From: Neobacillus sp. OS1-2
GTDB taxonomy: Bacteria; Bacillota; Bacilli; Bacillales; Cytobacillaceae
Direction: 5' to 3'
NCBI RefSeq assembly: GCF_030915505.1
Contig: NZ_CP133265.1
Coordinates: forward strand, 4,368,001 to 4,432,000
DNA length: 64,000 nucleotides
A model generated the notes under the pieces. That model was given only the letters and a program-made list of their open reading frames with translations, did no database searches and was not told the origin of the DNA. Below, one piece after another: positions 44,079 through 51,887 of this stretch (its first letter is position 1; every line of letters begins with the position of its first letter). The position numbers and the translations under genes were made by a program.

Positions 44079-44088
44079 TTGTGAAGAA

Positions 44089-44128
44089 AATGTGAAAGTC
44101 GCATTAATAGACTTTCACATTATTTTTT
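44089..44128 (+). terminator. Terminator after the crcB pair
   Basis: Stem TGTGAAAGTC/GACTTTCACA (44091-44100 with 44110-44119) then TTATTTTTT. Confidence 0.8.
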
Positions 44129-44140
44129 ATGGTGTATAAT
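44113..44140 (+). promoter_or_regulatory. Promoter of the CoA-disulfide reductase gene
   Basis: TATAAT (44135-44140) with TTTCAC 16 bases upstream. The last two bases of the -10 lie in a CstR-type operator, so repressor would cover the start of transcription. Confidence 0.55.
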
Positions 44141-44154
44141 ACCCTTATAGGTAT
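44139..44154. promoter_or_regulatory. CstR-type operator 1a
   Basis: ATACCCTTATAGGTAT: 11 of 12 half-site positions of ATACCC-N4-GGGTAT, abutting the -10 of the CoA-disulfide reductase promoter. Confidence 0.75.
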
Positions 44155-44155
44155 T

Positions 44156-44171
44156 AAACCCCATGGGGTAT
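44156..44171. promoter_or_regulatory. CstR-type operator 1b
   Basis: AAACCCCATGGGGTAT: 11 of 12 positions, immediately after operator 1a, giving a tandem site in the 5' leader. Confidence 0.7.
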
Positions 44172-44210
44172 ATGTTGATTGCATCAAATAAAAATTAGGG
44201 GGAACTAAAT

Positions 44211-45929
44211 ATGACCAAGAAAATAGTCATTATAGGTGGAGTTGCAGGCGGCGCAACCGCTGCGGCCAGATTAAGAAGAATTAGCGAAGATGTAGAAATT
44301 ATTTTAGTCGAACGCGGTGAACATATTTCATTCGCTAATTGTGGGCTGCCCTATTATATTGGGGAAACCATTAAAGATAGAAGTAAATTATTGGTGCAAA
44401 CGGTAAAAGGAATGTCAGAACGCTTTCATTTAGATATCCGTCATTTAAGTGAAGCAGTAAGCATTGATGCCAAAAACAAACAAATTACCATCAAGAATTT
44501 ACAAAGCGGCGAAGTATATGAAGAATCGTATGATACGTTATTATTATCGCCAGGAGCAAGACCTATTGTACCGCCGATCCCAGGTTTGACTGAAAATGAA
44601 TCCCTATTTACTTTAAGAAATATCCCGGACACCGATAAAATCAAAAGCCACGTTGATACCAAAAATCCGAAAAAGGCTGTTATTATTGGTGGGGGATTTA
44701 TCGGCATTGAGATGGCAGAAAACCTGGTTGATCGAGGAATGGACGTTACCATTATCGAAATGGCTAATCAGATTATGGCACCAATTGATTTTGAAATGGC
44801 AAGTATTTTACACACCCATTTAAAAGAAAAGGGTGTACAGTTAATTCTTGAAAATGGTGTGCAAGCATTTGCCGACAAAGGAAGAAAAGTGATCCTTTCA
44901 GATGGAGCCGAAATCGAAACAGATATGACGATTTTATCCATCGGTGTTAGACCGGAAAATGAATTAGCCAAAACAGCAGGACTTAAGTTGGGGGATCGTG
45001 GCGGAATTGTGGTTAATGAGTACCTGCAAACGTCCAATGAAGACATTTATGCTGTGGGGGATGCAGTGGAAGTTATTGATTACATTAGTGGGACAAAGAC
45101 AATGATTCCACTTGCTGGACCTGCAAATCGTCAAGGACGTATGGCCGCCAATAACATGATGGGTAAAATGGAGAAATATCAAGGCACTTTGGGTACTTCC
45201 ATTGCCAAGGTATTTGATTTAGCGGTCGCTGCCACAGGAAATAACGAGAAAACATTAAAGTGTCTTGGTATATCGTATGAAGTCGTGCATATTCATCCAA
45301 GTTCACACGCAGGGTATTATCCCGGTGCAGCACCACTAGCTTTAAAATTAATTTTTAATAAGGAAACAGGACAGATTTACGGTGCACAAGCGGTAGGAGC
45401 AGACGGTGCCGATAAGCGTATTGACGTGATTGCTACTGCCATTAAAGGAGGACTTTCTGTGGAGGATTTAACTCATTTAGAATTGTCTTACGCACCACCC
45501 TATTCATCGGCAAAAGATCCTGTCAATATGGCAGGTTATGTGGCTACAAATATTATCGAAGGGGATCTGGAACAAATTCAATGGCATGAAGTAGACAAAA
45601 TAGTTGCAGACGGAGGCCTCCTAATAGATGTTCGCGAACCAACGGAACGTGAGTTTGGATTCATTGAAGGCTCAATAAATATCTCGCTAAATGACATTAG
45701 AACGACATTAGCTGAGATTCCTAAAGATCAGACCGTTTATGTGAGCTGTCAAGTAGGCTTAAGAGGCTATTTAGCCAGCCGTATTCTAAAAAACAACGGA
45801 TATAACGTCAAGAACGTTGATGGCGGTTGGAAAACGTACTCCTCTGTATTTGGGAGTAATAGGGAGAAAAATGGTGAAACTAAAACCAACTGCCTCGGCG
45901 AAACTGTCCAAAAGATTAGTCTTTCATAA
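44211..45929 (+). CDS. CoA-disulfide/persulfide reductase with C-terminal rhodanese domain
   Basis: CoADR-Rhd enzymes use NAD(P)H and FAD to reduce CoA disulfide or CoA/protein persulfides, releasing sulfide. The 572-residue protein has the FAD motif IGGVAGGATAAAR at residue 8, the single redox cysteine C44 (SFANCGLPYY), an NAD(P) motif IGGGFIGIEMAE at 158, and a rhodanese domain from about 455 with active-site C513 (VSCQVGLRGY). The last 25 residues (REKNGETKTNC...) are an extra tail with one more cysteine. Tandem CstR-type operators cover its promoter. AGGGGGAA precedes ATG 44211. Confidence 0.93.
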   Translation: MTKKIVIIGGVAGGATAAARLRRISEDVEIILVERGEHISFANCGLPYYIGETIKDRSKLLVQTVKGMSERFHLDIRHLSEAVSIDAKNKQITIKNLQSGEVYEESYDTLLLSPGARPIVPPIPGLTENESLFTLRNIPDTDKIKSHVDTKNPKKAVIIGGGFIGIEMAENLVDRGMDVTIIEMANQIMAPIDFEMASILHTHLKEKGVQLILENGVQAFADKGRKVILSDGAEIETDMTILSIGVRPENELAKTAGLKLGDRGGIVVNEYLQTSNEDIYAVGDAVEVIDYISGTKTMIPLAGPANRQGRMAANNMMGKMEKYQGTLGTSIAKVFDLAVAATGNNEKTLKCLGISYEVVHIHPSSHAGYYPGAAPLALKLIFNKETGQIYGAQAVGADGADKRIDVIATAIKGGLSVEDLTHLELSYAPPYSSAKDPVNMAGYVATNIIEGDLEQIQWHEVDKIVADGGLLIDVREPTEREFGFIEGSINISLNDIRTTLAEIPKDQTVYVSCQVGLRGYLASRILKNNGYNVKNVDGGWKTYSSVFGSNREKNGETKTNCLGETVQKISLS

Positions 45930-45934
45930 AGCTA

Positions 45935-45995
45935 GTGATGGACTAATCTCTTAATGGAACTATAGCCGATGATGGACTAAATCTCTTATTGGAAC
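45935..45995 (+). repeat. Imperfect direct repeats after CoADR gene
   Basis: GTGATGGACTAATCTCTTAA (from 45935) recurs as ATGATGGACTAAATCTCTTA (from 45969), about 34 bases apart; both are followed by TGGAAC. A related CTAGTCCTTCATATAGCC segment continues to about 46020. Origin unknown. Confidence 0.6.
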
Positions 45996-46090
45996 CAAAG
46001 GACTAGTCCTTCATATAGCCGGTGAAGAAGCTATTAAACCAATCTTATATAACTCTTAAAATAAATGATGGAAAACATTAAATTATCATA

Positions 46091-46120
46091 TTGACACCCA
46101 TACCCATGTGGGTATATTAT
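46091..46120 (+). promoter_or_regulatory. cstR promoter with embedded operator 2
   Basis: TTGACA (46091-46096) and a TATATT/TATTAT -10 (46113-46120) flank ATACCCATGTGGGTAT (46100-46115), a perfect 12 of 12 CstR-type operator lying in the spacer. This is a classic autoregulatory arrangement. Confidence 0.82.
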
Positions 46121-46192
46121 ATAACTTGTCAATCTAATTCCTTTCTTATTAACATTGAATTAAGAGAAATGAAAGTGAAAGGGGGTTATAAC

Positions 46193-46456
46193 ATGGACTA
46201 TAACGACCAAATGAAAAATAGAGTAAAACGAATTGAAGGTCAATTAAGAGGAATATTAAAAATGATGGAAGAAAATAAGGACTGCAAAGAAGTAATTACC
46301 CAGATGTCTGCAGCGAGAACGGCCATTGATCGAACCATAGGGGTTGTCGTAAGCTCTAATTTAGTGGAGTGTGTTCAAAAAGCGAATGAACAAGGTGAAA
46401 AAAGCATGGAAGAACTGGTAAAAGAAGCCGTTAATCTTCTCGTGAAAAGCCGGTAA
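46193..46456 (+). CDS. cstR: CsoR-family persulfide sensor CstR
   Basis: An 87-residue all-helical repressor of the CsoR/RcnR family (MKNRVKRIEGQLRGILKMMEE near residue 7). It has exactly two cysteines, C31 (NKDCKEV) and C60 (NLVECVQ), the positions used by the persulfide sensor CstR of Staphylococcus. The copper-binding histidine four residues before the second Cys in CsoR is Asn56 here, so it should not sense Cu(I). ATG 46193 follows AAAGGGGG; the frame extends upstream but through the promoter. It should bind the eight ATACCC-N4-GGGTAT sites of this region. Confidence 0.9.
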   Translation: MDYNDQMKNRVKRIEGQLRGILKMMEENKDCKEVITQMSAARTAIDRTIGVVVSSNLVECVQKANEQGEKSMEELVKEAVNLLVKSR

Positions 46457-46484
46457 AAAAGGGTTGACACCCTCTTTTATTTTT
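46455..46484 (+). terminator. Terminator/attenuator after cstR
   Basis: AAAAAAGGGT-TGAC-ACCCTCTTTT followed by ATTTTT. The hairpin also contains TTGACA, so it could double as a -35 for the next unit. Confidence 0.6.
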
Positions 46485-46493
46485 AATACCATT

Positions 46494-46509
46494 ATACCCA
46501 TAGGGGTAA
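46494..46509. promoter_or_regulatory. CstR-type operator 3
   Basis: ATACCCATAGGGGTAA, 11 of 12 positions, within a longer imperfect dyad TACCATTA...TAATGGTA (46487-46514) upstream of the TusA gene. Confidence 0.75.
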
Positions 46510-46538
46510 TGGTAAAATGAAATTGGAGGTATGAAAAT

Positions 46539-46766
46539 ATGAATATAGCAAAAGTATTAGATACAAAAGGTTTAGCTTGTCCAATGCCAATTGTTAAGAC
46601 AAAAAAAGCAATGAATGAACTTGAATCTGGTCAGGTATTAGAGATTCATGCAACGGACAAAGGGGCAAAAAATGATATGGCAGCATGGGCAAAATCAGGC
46701 GGCCATGAGTTAATAAAACACGAAGAAGAAAATGAAGTGTTAAAATTTTGGATTAAAAAGGGATAA
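46539..46766 (+). CDS. yrkI: TusA-like sulfur carrier (YrkI type)
   Basis: TusA proteins carry sulfur as a persulfide on a conserved cysteine. The 75-residue protein, the length of B. subtilis YrkI, has the signature DTKGLACPMPIVKTKKAM with C14. ATG 46539 follows TTGGAGGT. It is preceded by a CstR-type operator and followed by another. Its likely partners are the DsrE, rhodanese and TusA-rhodanese proteins encoded next, among which sulfane sulfur could be relayed. Confidence 0.92.
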   Translation: MNIAKVLDTKGLACPMPIVKTKKAMNELESGQVLEIHATDKGAKNDMAAWAKSGGHELIKHEEENEVLKFWIKKG

Positions 46767-46782
46767 TTTTTTACCTACAATC

Positions 46783-46798
46783 ATACCTATACAGGTAT
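46783..46798. promoter_or_regulatory. CstR-type operator 4
   Basis: ATACCTATACAGGTAT, 10 of 12 positions, between the TusA and DsrE genes. Confidence 0.65.
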
Positions 46799-46829
46799 AC
46801 GTACTGAAAATTTATGAGGAGGCAACAAC

Positions 46830-47309
46830 ATGACAGAAAAGAAAAAGACAACAATTGTATTATTTAGTGGGGATTACGATAAAGCGATGGCAGCATATAT
46901 CATAGCAAATGGGGCCGCTGCTTATGATCATGAAGTAACCATTTTCCATACATTTTGGGGATTAAATGCACTTCGTAAAGAAGAGAATATACCTGTCAAA
47001 AAAGGATTCATGGAAAAGATGTTTGGAAAAATGATGCCTAGAGGCGCGGATAAAATGGGACTTTCCAAAATGAACTTTGCCGGATTCGGTCCCAAAATGA
47101 TTAAAAATATTATGAATAAGCATAATGCGATGCCCTTGCCGCAATTAATTGAAATGGCTCAAGAACAGGATGTAAAGTTAGTCGCATGTACGATGACAAT
47201 GGATTTATTAGGGCTGCAACAAGAAGAACTTTTGGATCATATTGAGTATGCTGGAGTGGCGGCCTATTTAGCGGATGCACAGGACGGGAATGTGAACCTA
47301 TTTATTTAG
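46830..47309 (+). CDS. yrkE: DsrE-family sulfur carrier (YrkE type)
   Basis: A 159-residue DsrE/DsrF-like protein, the size of B. subtilis YrkE. It has the N-terminal strand TTIVLFSGDYDKAMAAYIIA, a Met/Lys-rich insertion (GFMEKMFGKMMPRGADKMG, residues 59-77) typical of the DsrE2 group, and the active cysteine C120 in LVACTMTMDLLG. It should accept or donate persulfide sulfur with TusA. GAGGAGG precedes ATG 46830. Only 23 bp separate it from the rhodanese gene. Confidence 0.9.
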   Translation: MTEKKKTTIVLFSGDYDKAMAAYIIANGAAAYDHEVTIFHTFWGLNALRKEENIPVKKGFMEKMFGKMMPRGADKMGLSKMNFAGFGPKMIKNIMNKHNAMPLPQLIEMAQEQDVKLVACTMTMDLLGLQQEELLDHIEYAGVAAYLADAQDGNVNLFI

Positions 47310-47332
47310 GTCATAAAAAGGAGGAAAAAACG

Positions 47333-47629
47333 ATGAGAAAAATGACAGCAAAAGAAGTGGAGAAATTATTAAATGAGGGGAAAAAATTAAATATCATTGA
47401 TGTTCGTGAAGTGGAAGAAGTCAGGGCTGGCAAAATTCCTGGTGCCATAAATATGCCTTTAGGTTTAGTAGAGTTTCGCATGCATGAATTAGATAAATCA
47501 AAAGAGTATGTCATGGTTTGCCGTTCTGGCGGAAGAAGCGGTCGTGCGGCACAATTTCTTGAAAGCTATGGATTTAAGGTAATCAATATGGATGGTGGAA
47601 TGCTCGACTGGGAAGGTAAAGTAGAATAA
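47333..47629 (+). CDS. Single-domain rhodanese
   Basis: A 98-residue sulfurtransferase with one rhodanese domain: IIDVREVEEVRAGKIPGAINMP near residue 21 and the active loop VCRSGGRSGRA with C63. The CRxGxR loop is the thiosulfate/persulfide type. AGGAGG lies before ATG 47333. No operator is seen just upstream, so it is likely cotranscribed with yrkE. It can move sulfane sulfur between low-molecular thiols and the TusA/DsrE carriers. Confidence 0.93.
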   Translation: MRKMTAKEVEKLLNEGKKLNIIDVREVEEVRAGKIPGAINMPLGLVEFRMHELDKSKEYVMVCRSGGRSGRAAQFLESYGFKVINMDGGMLDWEGKVE

Positions 47630-47653
47630 ATTTAAATTTTTTTAAATTAAATA

Positions 47654-47669
47654 ATACCCGTCTAGGTAT
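47654..47669. promoter_or_regulatory. CstR-type operator 5
   Basis: ATACCCGTCTAGGTAT, 11 of 12 positions, just before the ribosome site of the TusA-rhodanese gene. Confidence 0.75.
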
Positions 47670-47687
47670 AAAATCAGGAGGTCTATG

Positions 47688-48257
47688 ATGAACAACTTAA
47701 AAGTAAACGAAGTTTTAGATGCAAAAGGATTAGCTTGCCCCATGCCGATTGTGAAAACAAAAAAAGCGATGAATGCACTTGAGGCTGGGCAGGTGTTAGA
47801 AGTTGTAGCGACAGATAAAGGATCCAAAGCCGATATGAAAGCATGGGCTGAAAGTACAGGGCATCAATTTTTAGGGACAATTGAAGAAGGGGAAATATTA
47901 AGGCATTATCTTAGAAAGTCTTCTCAGGATGAAACCAATGAAAAAAAGTACCCTCATGTCACCAATAATGAAGTTCTTGAAAGTAAACTTGAAGCTAGTG
48001 AAAATATCGTCATTCTGGATGTCAGAGAAGCGGCAGAATATGCCTTTAACCATATACCTAACGCAATCTCTATCCCTTTAGGCGAATTGGATGAGCGTTT
48101 ATCTGAATTAAAGAAAGAAGATGAAATTTTTGTTGTCTGTCGTACGGGTAATCGCAGTGATCTTGCAGCGCAAAAATTAGCGGAGAATGGATTTACAAAT
48201 GTACACAATGTTTTACCTGGCATGAGTCAATGGACTGGTAAAACAACAGGAATTTAA
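47688..48257 (+). CDS. yrkF: TusA-rhodanese fusion (YrkF type)
   Basis: A 189-residue two-domain sulfurtransferase: TusA domain (residues 1-76, LDAKGLACPMPIVKTKK with C17) joined by a charged linker to a rhodanese domain (about 90-187, VILDVREAAEYAF and VVCRTGNRSDLA with C151). B. subtilis YrkF has the same order and size. Its TusA half is close to the free TusA encoded at 46539, sharing GLACPMPIVKTKKAMN. I choose ATG 47688, six bases after AGGAGG; ATG 47685 is too close. Confidence 0.93.
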   Translation: MNNLKVNEVLDAKGLACPMPIVKTKKAMNALEAGQVLEVVATDKGSKADMKAWAESTGHQFLGTIEEGEILRHYLRKSSQDETNEKKYPHVTNNEVLESKLEASENIVILDVREAAEYAFNHIPNAISIPLGELDERLSELKKEDEIFVVCRTGNRSDLAAQKLAENGFTNVHNVLPGMSQWTGKTTGI

Positions 48258-48279
48258 CGTTCTTTTTTTAAAACAAAAA

Positions 48280-48295
48280 ATACCATAGGGGGTAA
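48280..48295. promoter_or_regulatory. CstR-type operator 6, overlapping a ribosome site
   Basis: ATACCATAGGGGGTAA, 10 of 12 positions. Its GGGGG is also the only Shine-Dalgarno-like sequence before the next gene, so binding at DNA level and translation share the same bases. Confidence 0.6.
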
Positions 48296-48303
48296 TTAAA
48301 AAA

Positions 48304-49431
48304 ATGACTATTCACGAAATGACTTCAATAGAGGTAACGAAAAAAATTTTTAATAAAGAAGAATTGTTTATTCTAGATGTCCGTAATGAAAATGATTTTC
48401 AAGATTGGAAAATCGATGGCGAAAACTTTGATTATTTAAATGTTCCTTATTTTGATTTATTAGATGGTGTGGAAGAAATCATCGGTAAAATCCCTGCTGA
48501 TAAAGAGGTGGTAGTGGTTTGTGCGAAAGAAGGTTCATCTATTATGGTGGCAGAAATGCTTTCTGAAGGGGGTTTATCCGTTTCTTACCTAAAGGGTGGA
48601 ATGAAAGCATGGAGCGAACATTTAGAACCGGTTAAGGTTGGCGAACTTCAGGGTGGGGGCGAGATTTATCAATTTGTCCGAATTGGTAAAGGTTGTTTAT
48701 CTTACATGGTTGTTTCCAATGGAGAAGCAGCGTTATTCGATGCAACTCGAATGACGGACATCTATCTTGATTTTGCCGAAAGACTTGATGCCAAAATCAC
48801 TCATGTCTTTGATACACACCTTCATGCGGATCATATTTCCGGAGGACGGACGATTGCTGGTAAAACAGGTGCCACATACTGGCTGCCTCCTAAGGATGCA
48901 ACCGAAGTAACCTTTGACTATCAGCCATTAGAAGATGGTAATGAGGTAACAATCGGCAATACGACAATCAATATTGACGCTATATATTCTCCGGGGCATA
49001 CGATTGGATCTACTTCATTTGTCGTCGATAAAAAGTACCTACTTTCAGGCGATATTTTATTCATTGACTCAATTGGCAGACCAGACCTTGCAGGGATGGC
49101 CGAAGATTGGGTGGGAGATTTAAGAGAGACTCTTTATAGCCGTTACAAAGAATTATCAGAAGAACTTATTGTCCTTCCGGCTCATTTTATGATCATTGAT
49201 GAATTAAATGATGATGGCAGCGTGTCAGAAAAATTAGGGATATTATTTGCTAAGAATCATGGTCTTAATATTGAAGATGAAAAGGAATTTAGAAAGTTGG
49301 TAACTGAAAACCTTCCACCGCAGCCAAACGCCTATCAAGAAATTCGAAAAACAAATATGGGGAAAATCAATCCAGATATCGACAAACAACGCGAAATGGA
49401 AATTGGACCAAACCGTTGTGCCGTTAGGTAA
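48304..49431 (+). CDS. yrkH: Rhodanese-MBL persulfide dioxygenase-like protein (YrkH type)
   Basis: A 375-residue fusion: N-terminal rhodanese (residues 1-108, active C73 in VVCAKEGSS) and a metallo-beta-lactamase domain (about 120-340) with the iron/zinc motif HLHADH (H172, H174, D176, H177), SPGHTIGS and [15 protein letters not shown]. This is the ETHE1/CstB-like persulfide dioxygenase class that oxidises persulfide to sulfite or thiosulfate. Staphylococcal CstB has the rhodanese at the C-terminus; here, as in YrkH, it is N-terminal. The C-terminal end is Asn/Arg-rich. The start is ATG 48304. Confidence 0.9.
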   Translation: MTIHEMTSIEVTKKIFNKEELFILDVRNENDFQDWKIDGENFDYLNVPYFDLLDGVEEIIGKIPADKEVVVVCAKEGSSIMVAEMLSEGGLSVSYLKGGMKAWSEHLEPVKVGELQGGGEIYQFVRIGKGCLSYMVVSNGEAALFDATRMTDIYLDFAERLDAKITHVFDTHLHADHISGGRTIAGKTGATYWLPPKDATEVTFDYQPLEDGNEVTIGNTTINIDAIYSPGHTIGSTSFVVDKKYLLSGDILFIDSIGRPDLAGMAEDWVGDLRETLYSRYKELSEELIVLPAHFMIIDELNDDGSVSEKLGILFAKNHGLNIEDEKEFRKLVTENLPPQPNAYQEIRKTNMGKINPDIDKQREMEIGPNRCAVR

Positions 49432-49455
49432 ATAATAGGAGGAGGGTATACAACG

Positions 49456-49821
49456 ATGCAATATTTAAACTATGTTATCATTGCACTATTTCTTTTCTTC
49501 ATCATCAAACGGTTCCTGCCAACAAAAGGTGTTACCAATATTTCAACAACAAATTTAAAAACATTATTAAATGATAAGAATAAGCAATTTGTTGATGTCC
49601 GCACACCCGGAGAGTTTAAAGGAAACCATATAAGGGGGTTTAAAAATATTCCCCTACAGCAACTTTCCATGAAAGCAGACAAGGAACTGTTAAAAGATAA
49701 GGAAGTGGTTGTAATTTGTCAAAGTGGTATGAGAAGCCAAAAGGCAAGTAAGATGTTGAAAAATTTAGGGTTTACCAACGTAACGAATGTCAGGGGTGGA
49801 ATGAGTGCCTGGAACGAATGA
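49456..49821 (+). CDS. Membrane-anchored rhodanese
   Basis: A 121-residue protein with one N-terminal membrane helix (residues 4-20, YVIIALFLFFIIKRF) and a rhodanese domain (FVDVRTPGEFKGNHIRG; active loop VICQSGMRSQK with C88), similar in design to B. subtilis YqhL. The positive residues after the helix suggest the domain faces the cytoplasm. It lies 24 bp after the dioxygenase and 29 bp before the exporter gene, and might hand product to the membrane exporter. GGAGGAGGG precedes ATG 49456. Confidence 0.9.
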   Translation: MQYLNYVIIALFLFFIIKRFLPTKGVTNISTTNLKTLLNDKNKQFVDVRTPGEFKGNHIRGFKNIPLQQLSMKADKELLKDKEVVVICQSGMRSQKASKMLKNLGFTNVTNVRGGMSAWNE

Positions 49822-49850
49822 ACACTATCTGAAAAAGGGGGATGACAAAA

Positions 49851-50627
49851 ATGGATAGTAGCATTATCATCACAATCTTCCTAATTGGATTTGTAGGCTC
49901 CTTCATTTCGGGAATGTTAGGAATAGGCGGGGCGATTATCAACTTTCCAATGTTGTTGTACATTCCCGCGTTACTTGGTGTTGGCCATTTTACAGCACAT
50001 GAAGTTTCCGGAATCACAGCTATCCAAGTCTTCTTTTCGACAATTGGTGGTGTTTGGGTTTACCGGAAAGGTGGATTTTTAAATAAAACACTCATTGCCT
50101 ACATGGGAATTAGTATTTTGATTGGAAGTTTTATTGGAGGTTTCGGCTCCACACACATGCCGGAAACCGGAATCAATATAGTATATGGAGTTTTGGCCTT
50201 ACTTGCTGTCATCATGATGTTTGTCCCAAGAAAAGGAATTGATGATATTCCGCTAGAACAAGTAAAATTCAACAAGTTCCTGGCAGCGCTTTTTGCCTTT
50301 TTGGTTGGAATAGGTGCAGGGATTGTCGGTGCGGGAGGAGCATTCCTACTGGTACCAATCATGCTTACCGCGTTAAAAATACCGACAAGAATGACGATTG
50401 CCTCGTCCTTAGCGATTACCCTTATTTCATCTATTGGAGCTGTTTCAGGTAAACTTTCAACAGGACAGGTGTCCCTCCTGCCATCGCTAATCATGGTTGC
50501 GGCTAGTTTAATTGCTTCTCCTCTCGGAGCAAATGCCGGGAAAAGAGTGAATACAAAGGTATTACAAATGATCATGGGTCTTTTAATCTTGGCTACCGCT
50601 GTGAAAACATGGATGGAAATTTTATAA
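49851..50627 (+). CDS. yrkJ: TauE/SafE family sulfite/sulfur anion exporter (YrkJ type)
   Basis: A 258-residue membrane protein with about eight helices of the TauE/SafE family, exporters of sulfite, sulfoacetate or related anions. Both repeat signatures are seen: [21 protein letters not shown] near the N-terminus and [20 protein letters not shown] near residue 150. I prefer ATG 49851 over 49842 because GGGGG ends nine bases before it. It ends the operon begun by the rhodanese-MBL gene, consistent with removal of the oxidised product. Confidence 0.92.
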   Translation: MDSSIIITIFLIGFVGSFISGMLGIGGAIINFPMLLYIPALLGVGHFTAHEVSGITAIQVFFSTIGGVWVYRKGGFLNKTLIAYMGISILIGSFIGGFGSTHMPETGINIVYGVLALLAVIMMFVPRKGIDDIPLEQVKFNKFLAALFAFLVGIGAGIVGAGGAFLLVPIMLTALKIPTRMTIASSLAITLISSIGAVSGKLSTGQVSLLPSLIMVAASLIASPLGANAGKRVNTKVLQMIMGLLILATAVKTWMEIL

Positions 50628-50663
50628 GCCTTGCTGGGAACACATTGAGGAGTTTTAACCTTC

Positions 50664-50692
50664 GTTTATTATACCCCTTCTGGTATAATAAA
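50664..50692. promoter_or_regulatory. CstR-type operator 7 in an extended palindrome
   Basis: ATACCCCTTCTGGTAT (50671-50686), 11 of 12 positions, nested in a longer dyad TTTATTATACC/GGTATAATAAA (50664-50692), upstream of the membrane thioredoxin gene. Confidence 0.72.
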
Positions 50693-50729
50693 CGAAAAGA
50701 TACTTTATTACTCTTTAAAGGGGGTACAT

Positions 50730-51797
50730 ATGCAAGTGATCCAAATTGGTTCTTTTGCCATTTTGTTAAAGTGGTTGTTACTTGGTCTATCCATATTGCT
50801 TGGGCTAATCTTAATCAAGCTATGGCTTCGGAAAACACGAGAAAGTGGGATACATAAAAAGACATTTGATTTATTAACGAACGGTCTATTTATTGGATTT
50901 TTCATTTGGAAGGGAAGTTTACTCATCCTTGAACCCACATTAGTAGTGAAAAGCCCACTCTCATTGTTGTATTTTACTGGAGGAAGGACAGGACTATTTT
51001 TAGCAATTCTTGGATCTATCATTTTCATTTTTAATCGAGCGCGAAAATTAACTATTCCCCATTTATTCATTTTACAATCAGGATTTCTATTTAGTTTTGC
51101 TGTAATATGCTGCTATCATATTTTAGCGCTCCTTTTTCTGAATGATGATAACAAAACGAGGCACATCATTTTAGGCTTGTTTGCCGTTATAATCGTATTC
51201 CTTTCATTATTTAAACAGCGTATTGGCTCACAAAAGAAAATCTTCTCTACCATCATTCTATTTTCTTTTTTTAGTATTTTCATATCATTTGATTTTACCT
51301 CGTCACCAACCGAAGCCCAAAAAACAGTTCAAGAAAATCAAGGTGTTGATCATAAAACGGTGAAAATTGGTGTGGAAGAAGGGAAAAAAGCGCCAAATTT
51401 CCAATTGCAGACCGTATCAGGGAAAGAAATGAAACTGTCAGATCTGAAAGGGAAGAAAGTCATCCTAAACCTTTGGGCTACTTGGTGTCCGCCTTGTAAA
51501 GCTGAAATGCCCCATATGCAGGAATTTTATCAGGAGCAAGAAGGAAAAAATGTTGAAATTGTTGCTGTAAATTTAACTACAGCAGAGAAAGATCCAAATG
51601 GTGTTGAAAAGTTTGTGAAAGATTATGGGTTAACCTTTCCTGTATTACTTGATAGTTCTGGACAAATTGGGGATACCTACCAAGCCTTTACAATTCCAAC
51701 CAGTTATATTATTGATGCCAATGGTATTATCCATAAGAAAATAGTAGGGCCAATGGATAAAGAAATGATGAATGAGCTGATTAATAGTATAGATTAA
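50730..51797 (+). CDS. Polytopic membrane protein with TlpA/ResA-like thioredoxin domain
   Basis: A 355-residue protein: about six membrane helices in residues 5-188, then a linker and an extracytoplasmic thioredoxin domain (about 216-353) with active site WCPPC (C253, C256) and the cis-proline segment FTIPTSYIID. TlpA/ResA proteins are thiol reductants outside the membrane. The N-terminal helices resemble no electron-transfer family I can name with certainty (one CC pair at residues 127-128). A CstR-type operator lies 45 bp upstream, so it belongs to the reactive-sulfur regulon here. AAAGGGGG precedes ATG 50730. Confidence 0.85.
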   Translation: MQVIQIGSFAILLKWLLLGLSILLGLILIKLWLRKTRESGIHKKTFDLLTNGLFIGFFIWKGSLLILEPTLVVKSPLSLLYFTGGRTGLFLAILGSIIFIFNRARKLTIPHLFILQSGFLFSFAVICCYHILALLFLNDDNKTRHIILGLFAVIIVFLSLFKQRIGSQKKIFSTIILFSFFSIFISFDFTSSPTEAQKTVQENQGVDHKTVKIGVEEGKKAPNFQLQTVSGKEMKLSDLKGKKVILNLWATWCPPCKAEMPHMQEFYQEQEGKNVEIVAVNLTTAEKDPNGVEKFVKDYGLTFPVLLDSSGQIGDTYQAFTIPTSYIIDANGIIHKKIVGPMDKEMMNELINSID

Positions 51798-51857
51798 ATG
51801 TGGTGGTTGGATCCTGTTATCAAATTTGTTGGCCAAAAACCAGCTACCTAAAAAATC

Positions 51858-51887
51858 AAGACCGCTAACATTTTAGCGGTCTTTCTT
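51858..51887. terminator. Bidirectional terminator at the end of the sulfur cluster
   Basis: AAGACCGCTAA/TTAGCGGTCTT (51858-51868 with 51873-51883) with flanking A and T runs; it overlaps the end of the convergent minus-strand gene. Confidence 0.8.

Noticed and set aside
46464..46469. TTGACA as a -35 for the TusA gene
   Set aside because: No -10 at proper spacing was found and the sequence is part of the cstR terminator hairpin, so I list only the operator.
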